From: Flavobacteriales bacterium
GTDB lineage: Bacteria > Bacteroidota > Bacteroidia > Flavobacteriales_F > PHOS-HE28
Direction: 5' to 3'
Assembly: GCA_016716605.1 (NCBI GenBank)
Contig: JADJWA010000001.1
Span: 3,579,001 to 3,643,000 of the forward strand
DNA length: 64,000 nucleotides
A program made the position numbers and the translations under genes. The notes under the pieces are model-generated. The model worked only from the letters and a program-made list of their open reading frames with translations, ran no database searches and was not told the origin of the DNA. Of the stretch, positions 23,376 through 32,317 are shown one piece after another; position 1 is the stretch's first letter; each line of letters opens with the position of its first letter.

Positions 23376-24239
23376 ATGCGTCAACTCAAGATTACCAAGT
23401 CGATCACCAACCGGGAAAGCCAGTCGCTGGACAAGTACCTGCAGGAAATCGGCAAAGAAGGCCTGATCACCGCCGACATGGAGGTGGAACTGGCCCGGCG
23501 CATCAAAGAAGGTGATGGGAAAGCGCTGGAAAAGCTGGTAAAGGCCAACCTCCGCTTCGTGGTATCGGTGGCCAAGCAGTACCAGAACCAGGGCCTGAGC
23601 CTCCCCGACCTGATCAACGAGGGCAACCTTGGCCTGATCAAGGCGGCGCAGCGATTCGATGAGACCCGCGGCTTCAAGTTCATCAGCTATGCCGTGTGGT
23701 GGATCCGCCAGAGCATCCTGCAGGCCTTGGCCGAGCAGAGCCGCATCGTGCGCCTGCCGCTGAACCAGGTGGGCTCGCTCAACAAGATCAACAAGGCCTT
23801 CGCGAAGCTCGAGCAGGAGTTCGAGCGCCCGCCCAGCGCGGATGAGCTGGCCGCCAGCCTCGACCTGCCTCCGGAGAAGGTGGCCGACACCATGAAGGTG
23901 AGCGGCCGCCACATCAGCATGGATGCGCCTTTCGTGGAAGGCGAGAGCAACAGCCTGCTGGATGTGCTGCCCAACAATGACAGCACCCCAGCCGACCGCC
24001 TGCTCCTGAACGAATCGCTGAGCAAGGAGATCGAGCGCGCCTTGAGCACCCTCACCGAGCGCGAGCGCGATGTGGTGAAGCTCTTCTTCGGCATCGGCAT
24101 CAACCACGGCCTCACGTTGGAGGAGATCGGCGCCAAGTTCGACCTCACCCGTGAGCGTGTGCGCCAGATCAAGGAAAAGGCGATCCGGCGATTGAGGCAT
24201 ACCAGCCGCAGCAAATTGCTGAAGGCCTACCTCGGATAA
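23376..24239 (+). CDS. rpoD: RNA polymerase primary sigma factor (RpoD/SigA, Bacteroidota type)
   Basis: The 287-residue primary sigma factor, beginning MRQLKITKSITNRESQSLDK as in Bacteroidota SigA proteins and lacking the long region 1.1 of proteobacterial sigma-70. Region 2 is intact (LRFVVSVAKQYQNQGLSLPD, FDETRGFKFISYAVWWIRQS), region 3 follows, and region 4 has LTLEEIGAKFDLTRERVRQI. This factor reads the -33/-7 (TAnnTTTG) promoters found through the window. ATG 23376 is chosen over the in-frame start at 23364 because homologues start with MRQLKI. A terminator-like hairpin follows at once (24246-24276). Confidence 0.97.
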   Translation: MRQLKITKSITNRESQSLDKYLQEIGKEGLITADMEVELARRIKEGDGKALEKLVKANLRFVVSVAKQYQNQGLSLPDLINEGNLGLIKAAQRFDETRGFKFISYAVWWIRQSILQALAEQSRIVRLPLNQVGSLNKINKAFAKLEQEFERPPSADELAASLDLPPEKVADTMKVSGRHISMDAPFVEGESNSLLDVLPNNDSTPADRLLLNESLSKEIERALSTLTERERDVVKLFFGIGINHGLTLEEIGAKFDLTRERVRQIKEKAIRRLRHTSRSKLLKAYLG

Positions 24240-24245
24240 GCATCG

Positions 24246-24276
24246 CGCCCCGTTCCAATGAACGGGGCGTGTTCGT
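24246..24276 (+). terminator. Intrinsic terminator after rpoD
   Basis: A perfect 9-bp stem (CGCCCCGTT at 24246-24254 with AACGGGGCG at 24261-24269, loop of 6) is followed by the T-rich TGTTCGT. It ends the rpoD message before the GAPDH gene. Confidence 0.7.
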
Positions 24277-24311
24277 CCTGTACCACCCAATCACTTCCCA
24301 CCTACAACCGA

Positions 24312-25766
24312 ATGGAAACCCTCGAAGCGAAAGCCGGTTACGAGGCCGGCCTGAAGGAATTCGTGGCGCGAGAGCGCGCAGCCGTTGAACTGCTCAGCGC
24401 CGCTGGCCAATTGATGTACGGCAAGGGCGTGGAGCTCGTCTTCTTCCGTGACCAGCTGATCGACATCAGCACCAGTGAGGCTCTCAAGCGGTTCCATTAC
24501 GCCAGCGATGTGGTGAAGAAGCCCATCGACGTGTTCACCTGCGTGCAGATCGCCAAGGCCCTGCTCGACTTGGACCTGGCCCCGAGCAAGATCGACATCG
24601 CCAAGCTCACCTGGGAGTTCACTCAAGGTGGCAAGCGCGACCTGGATAAATTCCTGAGCACCACACTCGGCTCATTCGTCGGGCTCGACAAGCACAGCTT
24701 CGAGCCGCGCGATGTGGTGCTATACGGATTCGGGCGCATCGGGCGCATCGCCGCGCGCGAACTGGTGAAACAGGCCGGCAAGGGCCAGCAGCTCCGCCTC
24801 CGCGCCATCGTCACCCGCACCCTCACCGATGAGGAGATCGTGAAGCGCGCCGCATTGCTCCGCAACGACAGCGTGCATGGAGCGTTCAAAGGCAGCGTGG
24901 TGGAGGACGTTGCGGGCAAGGCCCTCGTCATCAATGGCCAGCGCGTGCAGCTCATCGCCGCCAACAACCCGGAGGACATCGACTACACGGCCTATGGGAT
25001 CAATAACGCCTTGATCATCGACAACACCGGCGCCTTCACCAAGCGTGAAGCGCTTGGCCGGCATTTGCAGGCCAAGGGCGTGAACAAGGTGATCCTCACC
25101 GCGCCGGGAAAGGAGATGCCCAACATCGTCTATGGCATCAACCACAAGGATCTCGATGTGGACAAGGAGCAGCTCTTCAGCGCAGCCAGCTGCACCACCA
25201 ACGCCATTTCGCCCGTGCTGAAAGTGATGGAGGACAGCGTCGGCATCGAGAAGGGCCACATCGAAACGGTGCATGCCTACACCAACGACCAGAACCTGCT
25301 CGACAACTACCACAAGAAGCCGCGCCGTGGCCGCAGCGCAGCGATCAACATGGTGATCACCAGCACTGGAGCCGGAAGCGCGGTGACCAAGGCCATCCCC
25401 AGCCTGAAGGACAAGCTCACGGCCAACGCCGTGCGCGTGCCCACGCCCAACGGCTCGCTGGCCATCATGAGCCTGAACTTGAATCGCAAAGTGACCCGCG
25501 ACGAGGTGAATGAACTGATCCGCCACGCCGCCCTCAACGGTGAACTGGTGAATCAGATCCACTACCACATCGACCCGGAACTGGTGAGCAGCGACATCAT
25601 CGGCGACAGCTGCTGCAGCGTGTTCGACAGCAACGCCACCATCGTCGGCCCGGACGGCAAGAGCTGTGTGCTCTACGCCTGGTACGACAACGAATTCGGC
25701 TATACCAAGCAAGTGATCCGCCTGGCCAAGCACGTAGCCAAGGTGCGGCGCCTGATCTATTACTGA
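24312..25766 (+). CDS. gap: Glyceraldehyde-3-phosphate dehydrogenase, long form with N-terminal extension
   Basis: A 484-residue GAPDH. The Rossmann part starts only around residue 135 (VVLYGFGRIGRIAAREL), the active-site Cys is in SAASCTTNAISPV, and the catalytic His region and the C-terminal WYDNEFGY are intact. The extra ~130 N-terminal residues (LEAKAGYEAGLKEFVARER and on) are helical. They match the long GAPDH form found in some Bacteroidota and gammaproteobacteria, not a fusion with a known enzyme. The role is glycolysis/gluconeogenesis. ATG 24312 avoids overlapping the preceding terminator, which an earlier start at 24258 would do. Confidence 0.94.
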   Translation: METLEAKAGYEAGLKEFVARERAAVELLSAAGQLMYGKGVELVFFRDQLIDISTSEALKRFHYASDVVKKPIDVFTCVQIAKALLDLDLAPSKIDIAKLTWEFTQGGKRDLDKFLSTTLGSFVGLDKHSFEPRDVVLYGFGRIGRIAARELVKQAGKGQQLRLRAIVTRTLTDEEIVKRAALLRNDSVHGAFKGSVVEDVAGKALVINGQRVQLIAANNPEDIDYTAYGINNALIIDNTGAFTKREALGRHLQAKGVNKVILTAPGKEMPNIVYGINHKDLDVDKEQLFSAASCTTNAISPVLKVMEDSVGIEKGHIETVHAYTNDQNLLDNYHKKPRRGRSAAINMVITSTGAGSAVTKAIPSLKDKLTANAVRVPTPNGSLAIMSLNLNRKVTRDEVNELIRHAALNGELVNQIHYHIDPELVSSDIIGDSCCSVFDSNATIVGPDGKSCVLYAWYDNEFGYTKQVIRLAKHVAKVRRLIYY

Positions 25767-25785
25767 GCCGTAGCCGCCTGCATCG

Positions 25786-25817
25786 AAGAGGCCTCCGCAA
25801 GCGGGGGCCTCTTTTGT
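25786..25817 (+). terminator. Intrinsic terminator after GAPDH
   Basis: AGAGGCCTCCGC pairs with GCGGGGGCCTCT around a 2-nt AA apex (one T-G wobble), so the apical pairs must open to form the loop. It is followed by TTTTGTT and starts 20 nt after the stop codon. Confidence 0.85.
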
Positions 25818-25842
25818 TGGTGCCGGCCCCAAGAACGGGCAA

Positions 25843-25863
25843 CCCCGGCATTCGCTGCCGGGG
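25843..25863. other. GC-rich perfect hairpin of unknown role
   Basis: CCCCGGCA and TGCCGGGG pair perfectly over 8 bp around a 5-nt loop. No T-run follows on either strand. It may back up the neighbouring GAPDH terminator or end the minus-strand small gene at 25925. Confidence 0.45.
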
Positions 25864-25924
25864 CTGCATCATGCGACGGGATTATAGGCAGGCACGCTCG
25901 ATTGTCCGTCGTAGAAAACCAGAC

Positions 25925-26056
25925 TCAACCAGCAACCGCGATCAGCACGATCCCCAGCACGGCGGAAACGAATGCCAGCAAGCAGATCCGGTTCACCAGA
26001 TTCCAAGCCGCTGACGGCTGCAGCTCGCCGCGCAGGAATGCATGGAACGTTTGCAT
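25925..26056 (-). CDS. Small single-pass membrane protein (43 aa)
   Basis: A short reading frame starting MQTFHAFLRGELQPSAAWNL and continuing into one hydrophobic helix (ICLLAFVSAVLGIVLIAVAG) at the C-terminus. Support comes from the start context: GACGTTTG-CGCC-ATG, the same box and 4-nt spacing used by other starts here, and from the clean membrane segment. No family is recognised. The downstream hairpin at 25843-25863 could end its message. It may be a small regulatory or complex-associated peptide. Chance remains possible because the frame is short. Confidence 0.5.
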   Translation of the reverse strand: MQTFHAFLRGELQPSAAWNLVNRICLLAFVSAVLGIVLIAVAG

Positions 26057-26060
26057 GGCG

Positions 26061-26068
26061 CAAACGTC
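26061..26068 (-). promoter_or_regulatory. -7-like box (GACGTTTG) for the 43-aa membrane protein
   Basis: On the minus strand GACGTTTG, then CGCC, then ATG. One mismatch to TAnnTTTG; the spacing matches other leaderless starts in the window. Confidence 0.4.
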
Positions 26069-26229
26069 GATGCCTGCTTCAGAGGATAATAGCGTGGTTT
26101 ACACGGGGTACCCCCTGTGAAAAAACACGTATCGCCAGCAAGATCCTTGGATTTCCGGGCACCTGGTTCCATGTGGCTTGCTCCCGATCCAGAATCGACC
26201 CGGGCCCATACTCCACTGATATTCTGTGC

Positions 26230-28347
26230 TCAACGAATCGCTCGCAGAACGAAAGCACCTTGATCCCTGATCGAATGAGCTTGAATTCCCAATTCTTGGG
26301 CCTTCTGGATCAATCGCTCCTTCAGGTAGCCGGGAAGCGTTGCGGCCAATACCCAATGCCGCGTTCTGGAGCACCGATTCAGCACCTCATCACGCACCAC
26401 CCGAATATCGTGGAACACCACTGCATCGCACGAATCGAGGTCCGCATGCGGTTGGAAACGACCCGTAATGAAGCGCACATCAAAGGCTCCAGAGCGCCAC
26501 TGATCACGAGACAACCATGTTGAGCCGGCACGCGCTATTGCCAGGTCTTCGGGTTGTACGACGATGGCCACGGAGTCCGATCCGATGGATCGCTCATGCC
26601 GCTCGATCCGGCGCTTGGTGAAAGGATCATCGAAGATGCTGTCATGCGTTGCCATGACCACCAACTCGCGGCCGGTAAGCATGCAGGCCATCATGGACCG
26701 GTGGTCATCGTACACCACGAAGCCGACCTCCTCGGCCCGGTGCTTGGAGCGCCCGGCGGCTAGGACGATCAACAGCGCCGTGCATCCCAAGGCCGCCAGG
26801 CGCGCTCGCCGCCACTTCCAGACCAGCTCAGCAGCCAGCGCAACGATCAATGCGTACATCACCAGCATGTCGACCGCGCCGATGCGCACGGCTGGGTAGG
26901 CATGCGGCAGATCGGCGAACCATGCGCTGACATGGTCAACCGCCGTCAATAGCCACTGCATGCACCACGCGAGCGCATCACCGAGCCATGGCACCCGGTG
27001 CAGCACAATGAGCGCTACGCCGCCGAAGACGGCGAAGGTGACTCCCGTGACCACGATCAGGTTGGCGGGCAGGAACCAGACCGGGAAAGCCTTGAACTGC
27101 CAGATGGCCAAGGGTGCGGTGAGCAGTTGTGCGGCGAAGGAAACCACCAACAAGGACCAAGCATGTCGCAAGAGCCTCTGGCTGGGCGACCAGAGTGAGG
27201 AAATGGGCCGATAGAATGTGATGATGCCGAGCACGGCCAGCACCGAGAGCTGGAAGCCCGCGTGCTGCAGCATTCCGGGGTCCCATAACAGCAGGAAGAG
27301 CACCGCAGCGAACAAGCTGTTGAGATGATCGGGGCGGCGACGCCCCATCCCTGCGAGCGTGAACAAGCTGAACATGAAACTCGCGCGCAGCACGCTTGGA
27401 GCGGCGCCCGTGAGGCCCGCGTATGCCCAAAGCGCCAACAGGATCAGCACGCCGCGCACTACCCGGCTCCCATGCCCGCCGCCCCACCAGCCGAGCAGGA
27501 AAGAGAGCGCCGCATAGATGAGCCCCACGTGCATGCCCGAGACCGCCAGCACATGCACGGTACCGCTGCGCGCAAAGGCCGCGGATTGATCCGGATCAAG
27601 CTCGTCGCGCTGCCCGAGCACCAATGCTTTCACCAAGGCCCGTTCCCTGGCGCCCAACGCGGTGGCATTCAACCATTCGCTGACCGATTCGCGCGCATGC
27701 CGGAACGCATCGCTCCATCGCGGGGCTTCGCCGACCAGATGCCAGCGCTGCGCCGGTGCGAACAGTTCGTGCGTGATGCCCCGTGAGGACGCCCAAGCAG
27801 CGCGATCGAATCCGCCGGGATCAGGAACCCGGGCAATGGGCTCCAGTGCCGCGTCCACTGCGACCAAATCCCCGGCACCCGGCCAGGGCTCCTCGTTGCC
27901 TAGCAGGGTGACCATGGCGCGACCCCGAACCGGCAGGGTACTGCCCTCGCGGATGACAGCCCTGATGCTCACATCGGCGTGGAGCGCCTTGTCAGAGCTT
28001 CGATTCACAGCATCGATACGAACGAGGAAGGCCCCCTTGGCGTCGGCCTTGGCAGCGGCAGCGAGCGGATCGCGCGCGGGATCCATGAGCGACTGCCAGG
28101 TCATTCCGAACGTCAGGAACCACAGCATGAGCACGGCGCCGCGATGCCATCGCGTGCTGATGGGCTGTGGAGAGAGCACCAGTACGAATGCCGGGAGCGA
28201 TGCCGCACCGAACAAGGGGAACAGGAGCGCCGATGAGGGGCTCAGCAGGTGGCCGATGCCGACTCCCAACGCGAAGGGCGTGGCCATGCGCACCATCGGC
28301 GCACGCACGATCGCGCTCCACGGTCCGTGCAGGTCCGCATCGTTCAT
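26230..28347 (-). CDS. comEC: ComEC/Rec2 family competence-type channel protein
   Basis: A 705-residue polytopic membrane protein with the ComEC N-terminal OB-like region (residues ~100-200) and the competence channel core: VKALVLGQRDELD, then VLAVSGMHVGLIYAALSFLL, the family signature. In transforming bacteria ComEC passes single-stranded DNA across the inner membrane. The C-terminal ~170 residues lack the metallo-beta-lactamase motif HxHxDH, as is usual in Bacteroidota versions. It is the last gene of a minus-strand run with SpoIID and the RlmI-like enzyme. Whether this organism is naturally competent cannot be told from here. Confidence 0.92.
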   Translation of the reverse strand: MNDADLHGPWSAIVRAPMVRMATPFALGVGIGHLLSPSSALLFPLFGAASLPAFVLVLSPQPISTRWHRGAVLMLWFLTFGMTWQSLMDPARDPLAAAAKADAKGAFLVRIDAVNRSSDKALHADVSIRAVIREGSTLPVRGRAMVTLLGNEEPWPGAGDLVAVDAALEPIARVPDPGGFDRAAWASSRGITHELFAPAQRWHLVGEAPRWSDAFRHARESVSEWLNATALGARERALVKALVLGQRDELDPDQSAAFARSGTVHVLAVSGMHVGLIYAALSFLLGWWGGGHGSRVVRGVLILLALWAYAGLTGAAPSVLRASFMFSLFTLAGMGRRRPDHLNSLFAAVLFLLLWDPGMLQHAGFQLSVLAVLGIITFYRPISSLWSPSQRLLRHAWSLLVVSFAAQLLTAPLAIWQFKAFPVWFLPANLIVVTGVTFAVFGGVALIVLHRVPWLGDALAWCMQWLLTAVDHVSAWFADLPHAYPAVRIGAVDMLVMYALIVALAAELVWKWRRARLAALGCTALLIVLAAGRSKHRAEEVGFVVYDDHRSMMACMLTGRELVVMATHDSIFDDPFTKRRIERHERSIGSDSVAIVVQPEDLAIARAGSTWLSRDQWRSGAFDVRFITGRFQPHADLDSCDAVVFHDIRVVRDEVLNRCSRTRHWVLAATLPGYLKERLIQKAQELGIQAHSIRDQGAFVLRAIR

Positions 28348-28371
28348 GGCGAGGAAAAGGTAACTGGCGGA

Positions 28372-29574
28372 TCAATCCAGCTCAAGCACCAGGCACTTGA
28401 GGTAGCGCGTCTCCGGCACGCTCCAATGCGGCGCATGGTCCGGGGGCTGTCCGCCATCATGCAGCTCACGGAGCCTGCGGCCTGCATCACGGGCGGCATC
28501 GGCCACCATGCTGCGGAAATCGGCTGGCGACATGTGCTGGGAGCAACTGCAGGTGATCAAGCGACCACCTGGCGGGATGCAGAGCATGGCGCGCAGGTTG
28601 ATCTCCTTGTAGCCGCGATAGGCATTCGCCATGGAACCCTTGCTCTTGGCAAAGGCCGGTGGATCGAGCACGATGGCGTCCCATCGCTTGCCGCTTCGGC
28701 TCGCATCGGTGAGGAAGTCGAACACATTGGCGGCGCGGAAGCTGCACTGCGCCAGGCTGTTCAGCGTGGCGTTGCGCGCTGCCATGGCCACGGCTTCCGT
28801 GCTGATGTCGAGGCCGAGCACCTCGGTGGCCCCGGCCTTCGCCGCATGCAGGGCGAAACCACCGGTATGCGTGAAGCAATCGAGCACACGCATGCCCGAA
28901 AGGAAACGTTGCGCAGCGAGGTGGTTCTGTACTTGATCGAGGAAGTGCCCTGTCTTCTGGCCTCCGGCCACATCCACGTGCACGCGCACGGCATGATCGC
29001 CCATTCCCTCCTCAATCACCAGATCAGGGTCGAAAGGCCTGCCCTCGAATCCCTTCTCCATCGGAAGCCCCTCCTTTTCGCGGATGGGAACATCGTTCCG
29101 CATGTACACGCCATCGGGGCGCACGCATTCCCGCAGCGCCTCGATCACCGGCTCGCGCCAGCGTTCCATGCCCAGGGTGAGGAATTGCAGCGATAGCACC
29201 CGACGTCCGTCGCGCGCGTCGTGGAAGAGATCGGCCACCAGGCCGGGCAATCCATCGGCCTCCCCGAAAACGGCCCGGCAGCTGGTGCCATAACCCAGTC
29301 GCACACGCCGGTTCCAGGCCTTCTGGATGCGATCAGCGATGAAGTGCCGGCTCACCCGCTCCTCCGGGTTCCAGGTGAGCAGGCGGACCCGGATCATGCT
29401 GGCCGGATTGATGTAGCCCTGACCGATGGCGCGCCCTTTCACATCGGTCACGAGCACGACATCACCTGGCGCGTACGTCCCTTCCTCCTTCAGCACCTGG
29501 GTCGCGTACACCCACGGATGCCCTAGGAGCACGCGGTCGCTGCGGTCATCGATGCGGATGCGGGCCTGGGCCAT
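28372..29574 (-). CDS. Class I SAM-dependent rRNA methyltransferase (RlmI-like, PUA domain)
   Basis: A 400-residue protein in the RlmI/RlmK group that methylates cytosine C5 of 23S rRNA. The N-terminal PUA domain (RVLLGHPWVYATQVL to GQGYINPASMIRVRLL) is followed by a central segment (EKGFEGRPF, then GQKTGHFLDQVQNH) and the Rossmann domain with RVLDCFTHTGGFALHAAKAG (SAM loop), LGLDIS and the catalytic Cys/Pro motifs DPPAFAKSK and LITCSCSQHM. ATG 29574 lies 1 nt after the SpoIID stop; a longer reading would overlap that gene. The precise target base is not certain. Confidence 0.92.
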   Translation of the reverse strand: MAQARIRIDDRSDRVLLGHPWVYATQVLKEEGTYAPGDVVLVTDVKGRAIGQGYINPASMIRVRLLTWNPEERVSRHFIADRIQKAWNRRVRLGYGTSCRAVFGEADGLPGLVADLFHDARDGRRVLSLQFLTLGMERWREPVIEALRECVRPDGVYMRNDVPIREKEGLPMEKGFEGRPFDPDLVIEEGMGDHAVRVHVDVAGGQKTGHFLDQVQNHLAAQRFLSGMRVLDCFTHTGGFALHAAKAGATEVLGLDISTEAVAMAARNATLNSLAQCSFRAANVFDFLTDASRSGKRWDAIVLDPPAFAKSKGSMANAYRGYKEINLRAMLCIPPGGRLITCSCSQHMSPADFRSMVADAARDAGRRLRELHDGGQPPDHAPHWSVPETRYLKCLVLELD

Positions 29575-29575
29575 A

Positions 29576-30781
29576 TCAGGGCTGCTGCGTTCCGGCGCCG
29601 CCAACCTTCAAGGTGTCGCCTTCATCGCGGAAGAAATCGAGCGTGCCAAGGTCGATCAAATGGACGCTGGCGTAGTAATGGTGAAGGATGTCGGTATAGC
29701 TGAAGCCGGCCCGCGCCATGTTCATGGCCCCTTCCTGGCAAAGGCCCACCGCATGGCCGAAACCACGACCGCGCAGGAGCACGTGATCACCATCGGGGCT
29801 CACGGTGAAGAAGGTGCTGCGGAGCTTAAGGTCCTCGCGCACATGCTTCAGGTGGACCAAGGGCCATGTGCCCTGCAGGTATTGGCTGCGGCACTGCGGC
29901 GCGAAGTTGAGCGCCGCGTGCAGCTGGCTGCTGTCGGAAGCCACGAAGCCGAATCGCCGATCCAGGTAACCGAGCCACTCGGCGCGCGTGAGGCGCTTCT
30001 CCCAGTTCGCGTGCGGCGCCCTCAGGCAGAAGGTGTCGCGCACGGCACGCAGATAGGTCTCTTGCTTGCTCCAGAGGTCCTCCGCATTCATGGTCTCGCC
30101 GCCGCAATTGCTGTGGAAGGTGGCATGGATGAGCTTGATCTGCGCATCGACGATCACCAAGCCGCGGGTGGCTTCAGTAGCTGCAGCGATGAGCGCGTTC
30201 CGATTGCGCCCGTGATGCACCTGGCAATGCACGCCATCGCACAGGTCGAAGCCCTCCTCCGCATGCTTGCGTTGATTGGTGAGCGCGTAGGTGCGGCAGC
30301 TCACAGACTGCAGCTTGTAGTACTCCATGTGCTGGTCAGGACCAGCTTCGGCGCTCACCACCCCCGCTACATATGCTTCGATGGGCACCTCGTTCACCAA
30401 CATCATCCTTCCGCCCACGACACCCGCGATCAGGCGCCCCGCATACTCCCTTCCATTCTTGGAGCCATCGGGCTTCACCTTGATCCCGCCATCACCATAG
30501 GGAACGAGCTCGATGCGCGATGCGGTGAAGGACATGGCCAGCGATTTCGCGGTGATCACCGTGCCCGCCGCTTCGAGCCGCAGCCCATCGGTGCTCTTCA
30601 GCTCGCCCTTCGGCTCACCATCGGCCAGCACCCGGCAGCTGCCGCGCGTGCTCATCACCAGCACCTGCTTCACCCGTTGATCGCGCAACAGGCCGATGCG
30701 CAGCGTGCGCTCCATGGCTTGCGGGAAAGCCTGCATAGCATGGCCCGCCAGTGCAACGAGCAGGACAAGGTTCCGGAGCAT
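29576..30781 (-). CDS. SpoIID/LytB domain protein, exported
   Basis: A 401-residue secreted protein with a signal peptide (MLRNLVLLVALAGHAMQAFP). The SpoIID domain spans ~100-380: NEVPIEAYVAGVVSAEAG, KLQSVSCRTYAL, HATFHSNCGGETMNAEDLW, and GRGFGHAVGLCQEGAMNMA. SpoIID proteins are lytic transglycosylases that act on peptidoglycan stripped of stem peptides; outside sporulating bacteria they are linked to wall remodelling (with amidases). ATG 30781 begins the signal peptide and sits 5 nt after a perfect TAGTTTCG box. It lies 32 nt downstream of lpxB on the same strand. Confidence 0.92.
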   Translation of the reverse strand: MLRNLVLLVALAGHAMQAFPQAMERTLRIGLLRDQRVKQVLVMSTRGSCRVLADGEPKGELKSTDGLRLEAAGTVITAKSLAMSFTASRIELVPYGDGGIKVKPDGSKNGREYAGRLIAGVVGGRMMLVNEVPIEAYVAGVVSAEAGPDQHMEYYKLQSVSCRTYALTNQRKHAEEGFDLCDGVHCQVHHGRNRNALIAAATEATRGLVIVDAQIKLIHATFHSNCGGETMNAEDLWSKQETYLRAVRDTFCLRAPHANWEKRLTRAEWLGYLDRRFGFVASDSSQLHAALNFAPQCRSQYLQGTWPLVHLKHVREDLKLRSTFFTVSPDGDHVLLRGRGFGHAVGLCQEGAMNMARAGFSYTDILHHYYASVHLIDLGTLDFFRDEGDTLKVGGAGTQQP

Positions 30782-30786
30782 CGGCG

Positions 30787-30794
30787 CGAAACTA
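30787..30794 (-). promoter_or_regulatory. -7 box (TAGTTTCG) for the SpoIID gene
   Basis: Minus-strand TAGTTTCG, then CGCCG, then ATG 30781. Another instance of leaderless spacing; it lies between the lpxB stop and the SpoIID start. Confidence 0.6.
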
Positions 30795-30812
30795 CCGGGA
30801 CGAGCGGCGGCC

Positions 30813-31988
30813 TTAGGTGCCGCGGGCCAGACTTTTCCACACGGCCGCAGCCACCTTCGCGCTTGCACCGGGCCCGCCCAGCTTCTGCTTCAGCTTATCG
30901 AGGTCGTCGATCATGCGCTTCCTGGCGGGTCCATCGCTCGTGATCCGGTCGAGTTCCGCGCAAAGGGTTTCCACGGTGAGCTCGCCTTGGATCAGCTCGC
31001 GCACCACTTCGCGGTCCATGATCAGGTTCACCAGGCTGATGAACTTGATGTCGACCAGGCGCCGCGCGATCCAAACGTTGAGCGCGCCTCCGCTGTAGCA
31101 TACGGCCTGCGGAATGCCCAGGAGCGCGGTCTCCAGCGTAGCGGTGCCACTGGTGACCAGCGCGGCGCGCGCATGCCGTAGCACATCGTAGGTGCGGCCC
31201 TTCACCACGGTGATCCCGGTTCCGGCGATCAGCGCTTCATATGCATCATCCGGCACCGACGGCGCTGCTGCCAGTACGAATCGGTGCTGTGGGCGTTGAC
31301 GCGCCACCTCGGCCATCAGCGGGAGCACCCGGCTGATCTCCTGCCGACGGCTGCCGGGGAGCAGGGCCACCACGGACCGCTGATCTTCGGCCGGCAGCGG
31401 CAGCAGCGGGCTCCTGCCCTCCTGCTCGATCGCATCGAGCAACGGGTGCCCGACAAAGTCGACCTTGACGCCGTAGCGCGCATACCATGACTCTTCGAAC
31501 GGAAGGATGCAGTACATGCGATCCACCACGCGCTTGATCAAGTGCACACGGCCCTTCTTCCATGCCCAGACCTGCGGGCTGATGTAATAGTGAACCGGTA
31601 TGCCCTTCGCATGCGCCCACTCCGCGATCCGCAGGTTGAAGCCCGGGTAGTCGATGAGCACAAGCGCATCGGGTTGGAAGGACGCGATATCGCGCTTACA
31701 CGCCTCCATGTTGCGCAGGATGGTGCGCAGGTTCATGATCACCTGCGTGAAGCCCATGAACGCGAGCTCGCGGTAGTGCTTCACCACCTCTGCCCCTGCT
31801 CCGGCCATGCGGTCGCCGCCCCAAGCTCGGATGCGCAGCGTATCAGTCGAGGCCTTCGGCTGGCCCTTGGCCAACATGAAGAGCTCGCGCACGAGATTGC
31901 TGCCATGCAGGTCGCCGCTGGCTTCGCCGGCGATCATGTACACCCGGGAGCCGCGATCACCGGGTCGGGTTGGCAAGCGCTCTTCCAT
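30813..31988 (-). CDS. lpxB: Lipid-A-disaccharide synthase
   Basis: LpxB joins UDP-2,3-diacylglucosamine and lipid X to form the lipid A disaccharide at the inner membrane. The 391-residue GT19-family protein starts YMIAGEASGDLHGSNLVREL (family signature), followed by DALVLIDYPGFNLRIAEWA, YYISPQVWAWKKGRV, VGHPLLD, VVALLPGSRRQEI and the late KFISLVNLIMDREVVRELIQ (cf. RNxVP-type and LVN motif). ATG 31988 overlaps the upstream membrane protein's stop (TGATG). With the KDO genes at 3081-5726 it confirms an LPS-type outer membrane. Confidence 0.96.
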   Translation of the reverse strand: MEERLPTRPGDRGSRVYMIAGEASGDLHGSNLVRELFMLAKGQPKASTDTLRIRAWGGDRMAGAGAEVVKHYRELAFMGFTQVIMNLRTILRNMEACKRDIASFQPDALVLIDYPGFNLRIAEWAHAKGIPVHYYISPQVWAWKKGRVHLIKRVVDRMYCILPFEESWYARYGVKVDFVGHPLLDAIEQEGRSPLLPLPAEDQRSVVALLPGSRRQEISRVLPLMAEVARQRPQHRFVLAAAPSVPDDAYEALIAGTGITVVKGRTYDVLRHARAALVTSGTATLETALLGIPQAVCYSGGALNVWIARRLVDIKFISLVNLIMDREVVRELIQGELTVETLCAELDRITSDGPARKRMIDDLDKLKQKLGGPGASAKVAAAVWKSLARGT

Positions 31989-32317
31989 CACAGCCAGCCT
32001 TGCTCCGCGAGCTCATTCAGGATGAAGGCACCCACGATGTAAGCGCCGTAGATCAGCATGGCCACGATCACGCCGCGCATGGCCTGGTGCATGCCCCGGC
32101 GATCGAAGAGGAAGAAGAGCCCGGCATCGGCGATCAGGCTCAGGCTCACGATGCGCGGGCGGTAGGCGGCTGTGCCCAGGAAGAGCTCGTTCACGAACCA
32201 TGCGAAATCATGGTGCGGCCTGATGGCGGTGACATAGATGCCGCCGTAGGCGGCGAACCCGAGCAACGGCGCCCCCAGTCCAAGGATGAATCCCGCTAAC
32301 CGGCTATCCAATTTCAT
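31988..32317 (-). CDS. Hypothetical multi-pass membrane protein
   Basis: A 109-residue protein with three probable membrane segments (FILGLGAPLLGFAAYGGIYV, a middle segment around VSLSLIADAGLFFLF, and GVIVAMLIYGAYIVGAFIL). No named family was recognised. It is sandwiched between surE (14-nt overlap) and lpxB (1-nt TGATG overlap), and this coupling suggests co-regulation with lipid A synthesis. A direct role in envelope lipid handling is plausible but unsupported by motif. Confidence 0.78.
   Translation of the reverse strand: MKLDSRLAGFILGLGAPLLGFAAYGGIYVTAIRPHHDFAWFVNELFLGTAAYRPRIVSLSLIADAGLFFLFDRRGMHQAMRGVIVAMLIYGAYIVGAFILNELAEQGWL

Noticed and set aside
25843..25863. Hairpin as the main GAPDH terminator
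   Set aside because: It lacks a T tail, and a better terminator lies at 25786-25817.
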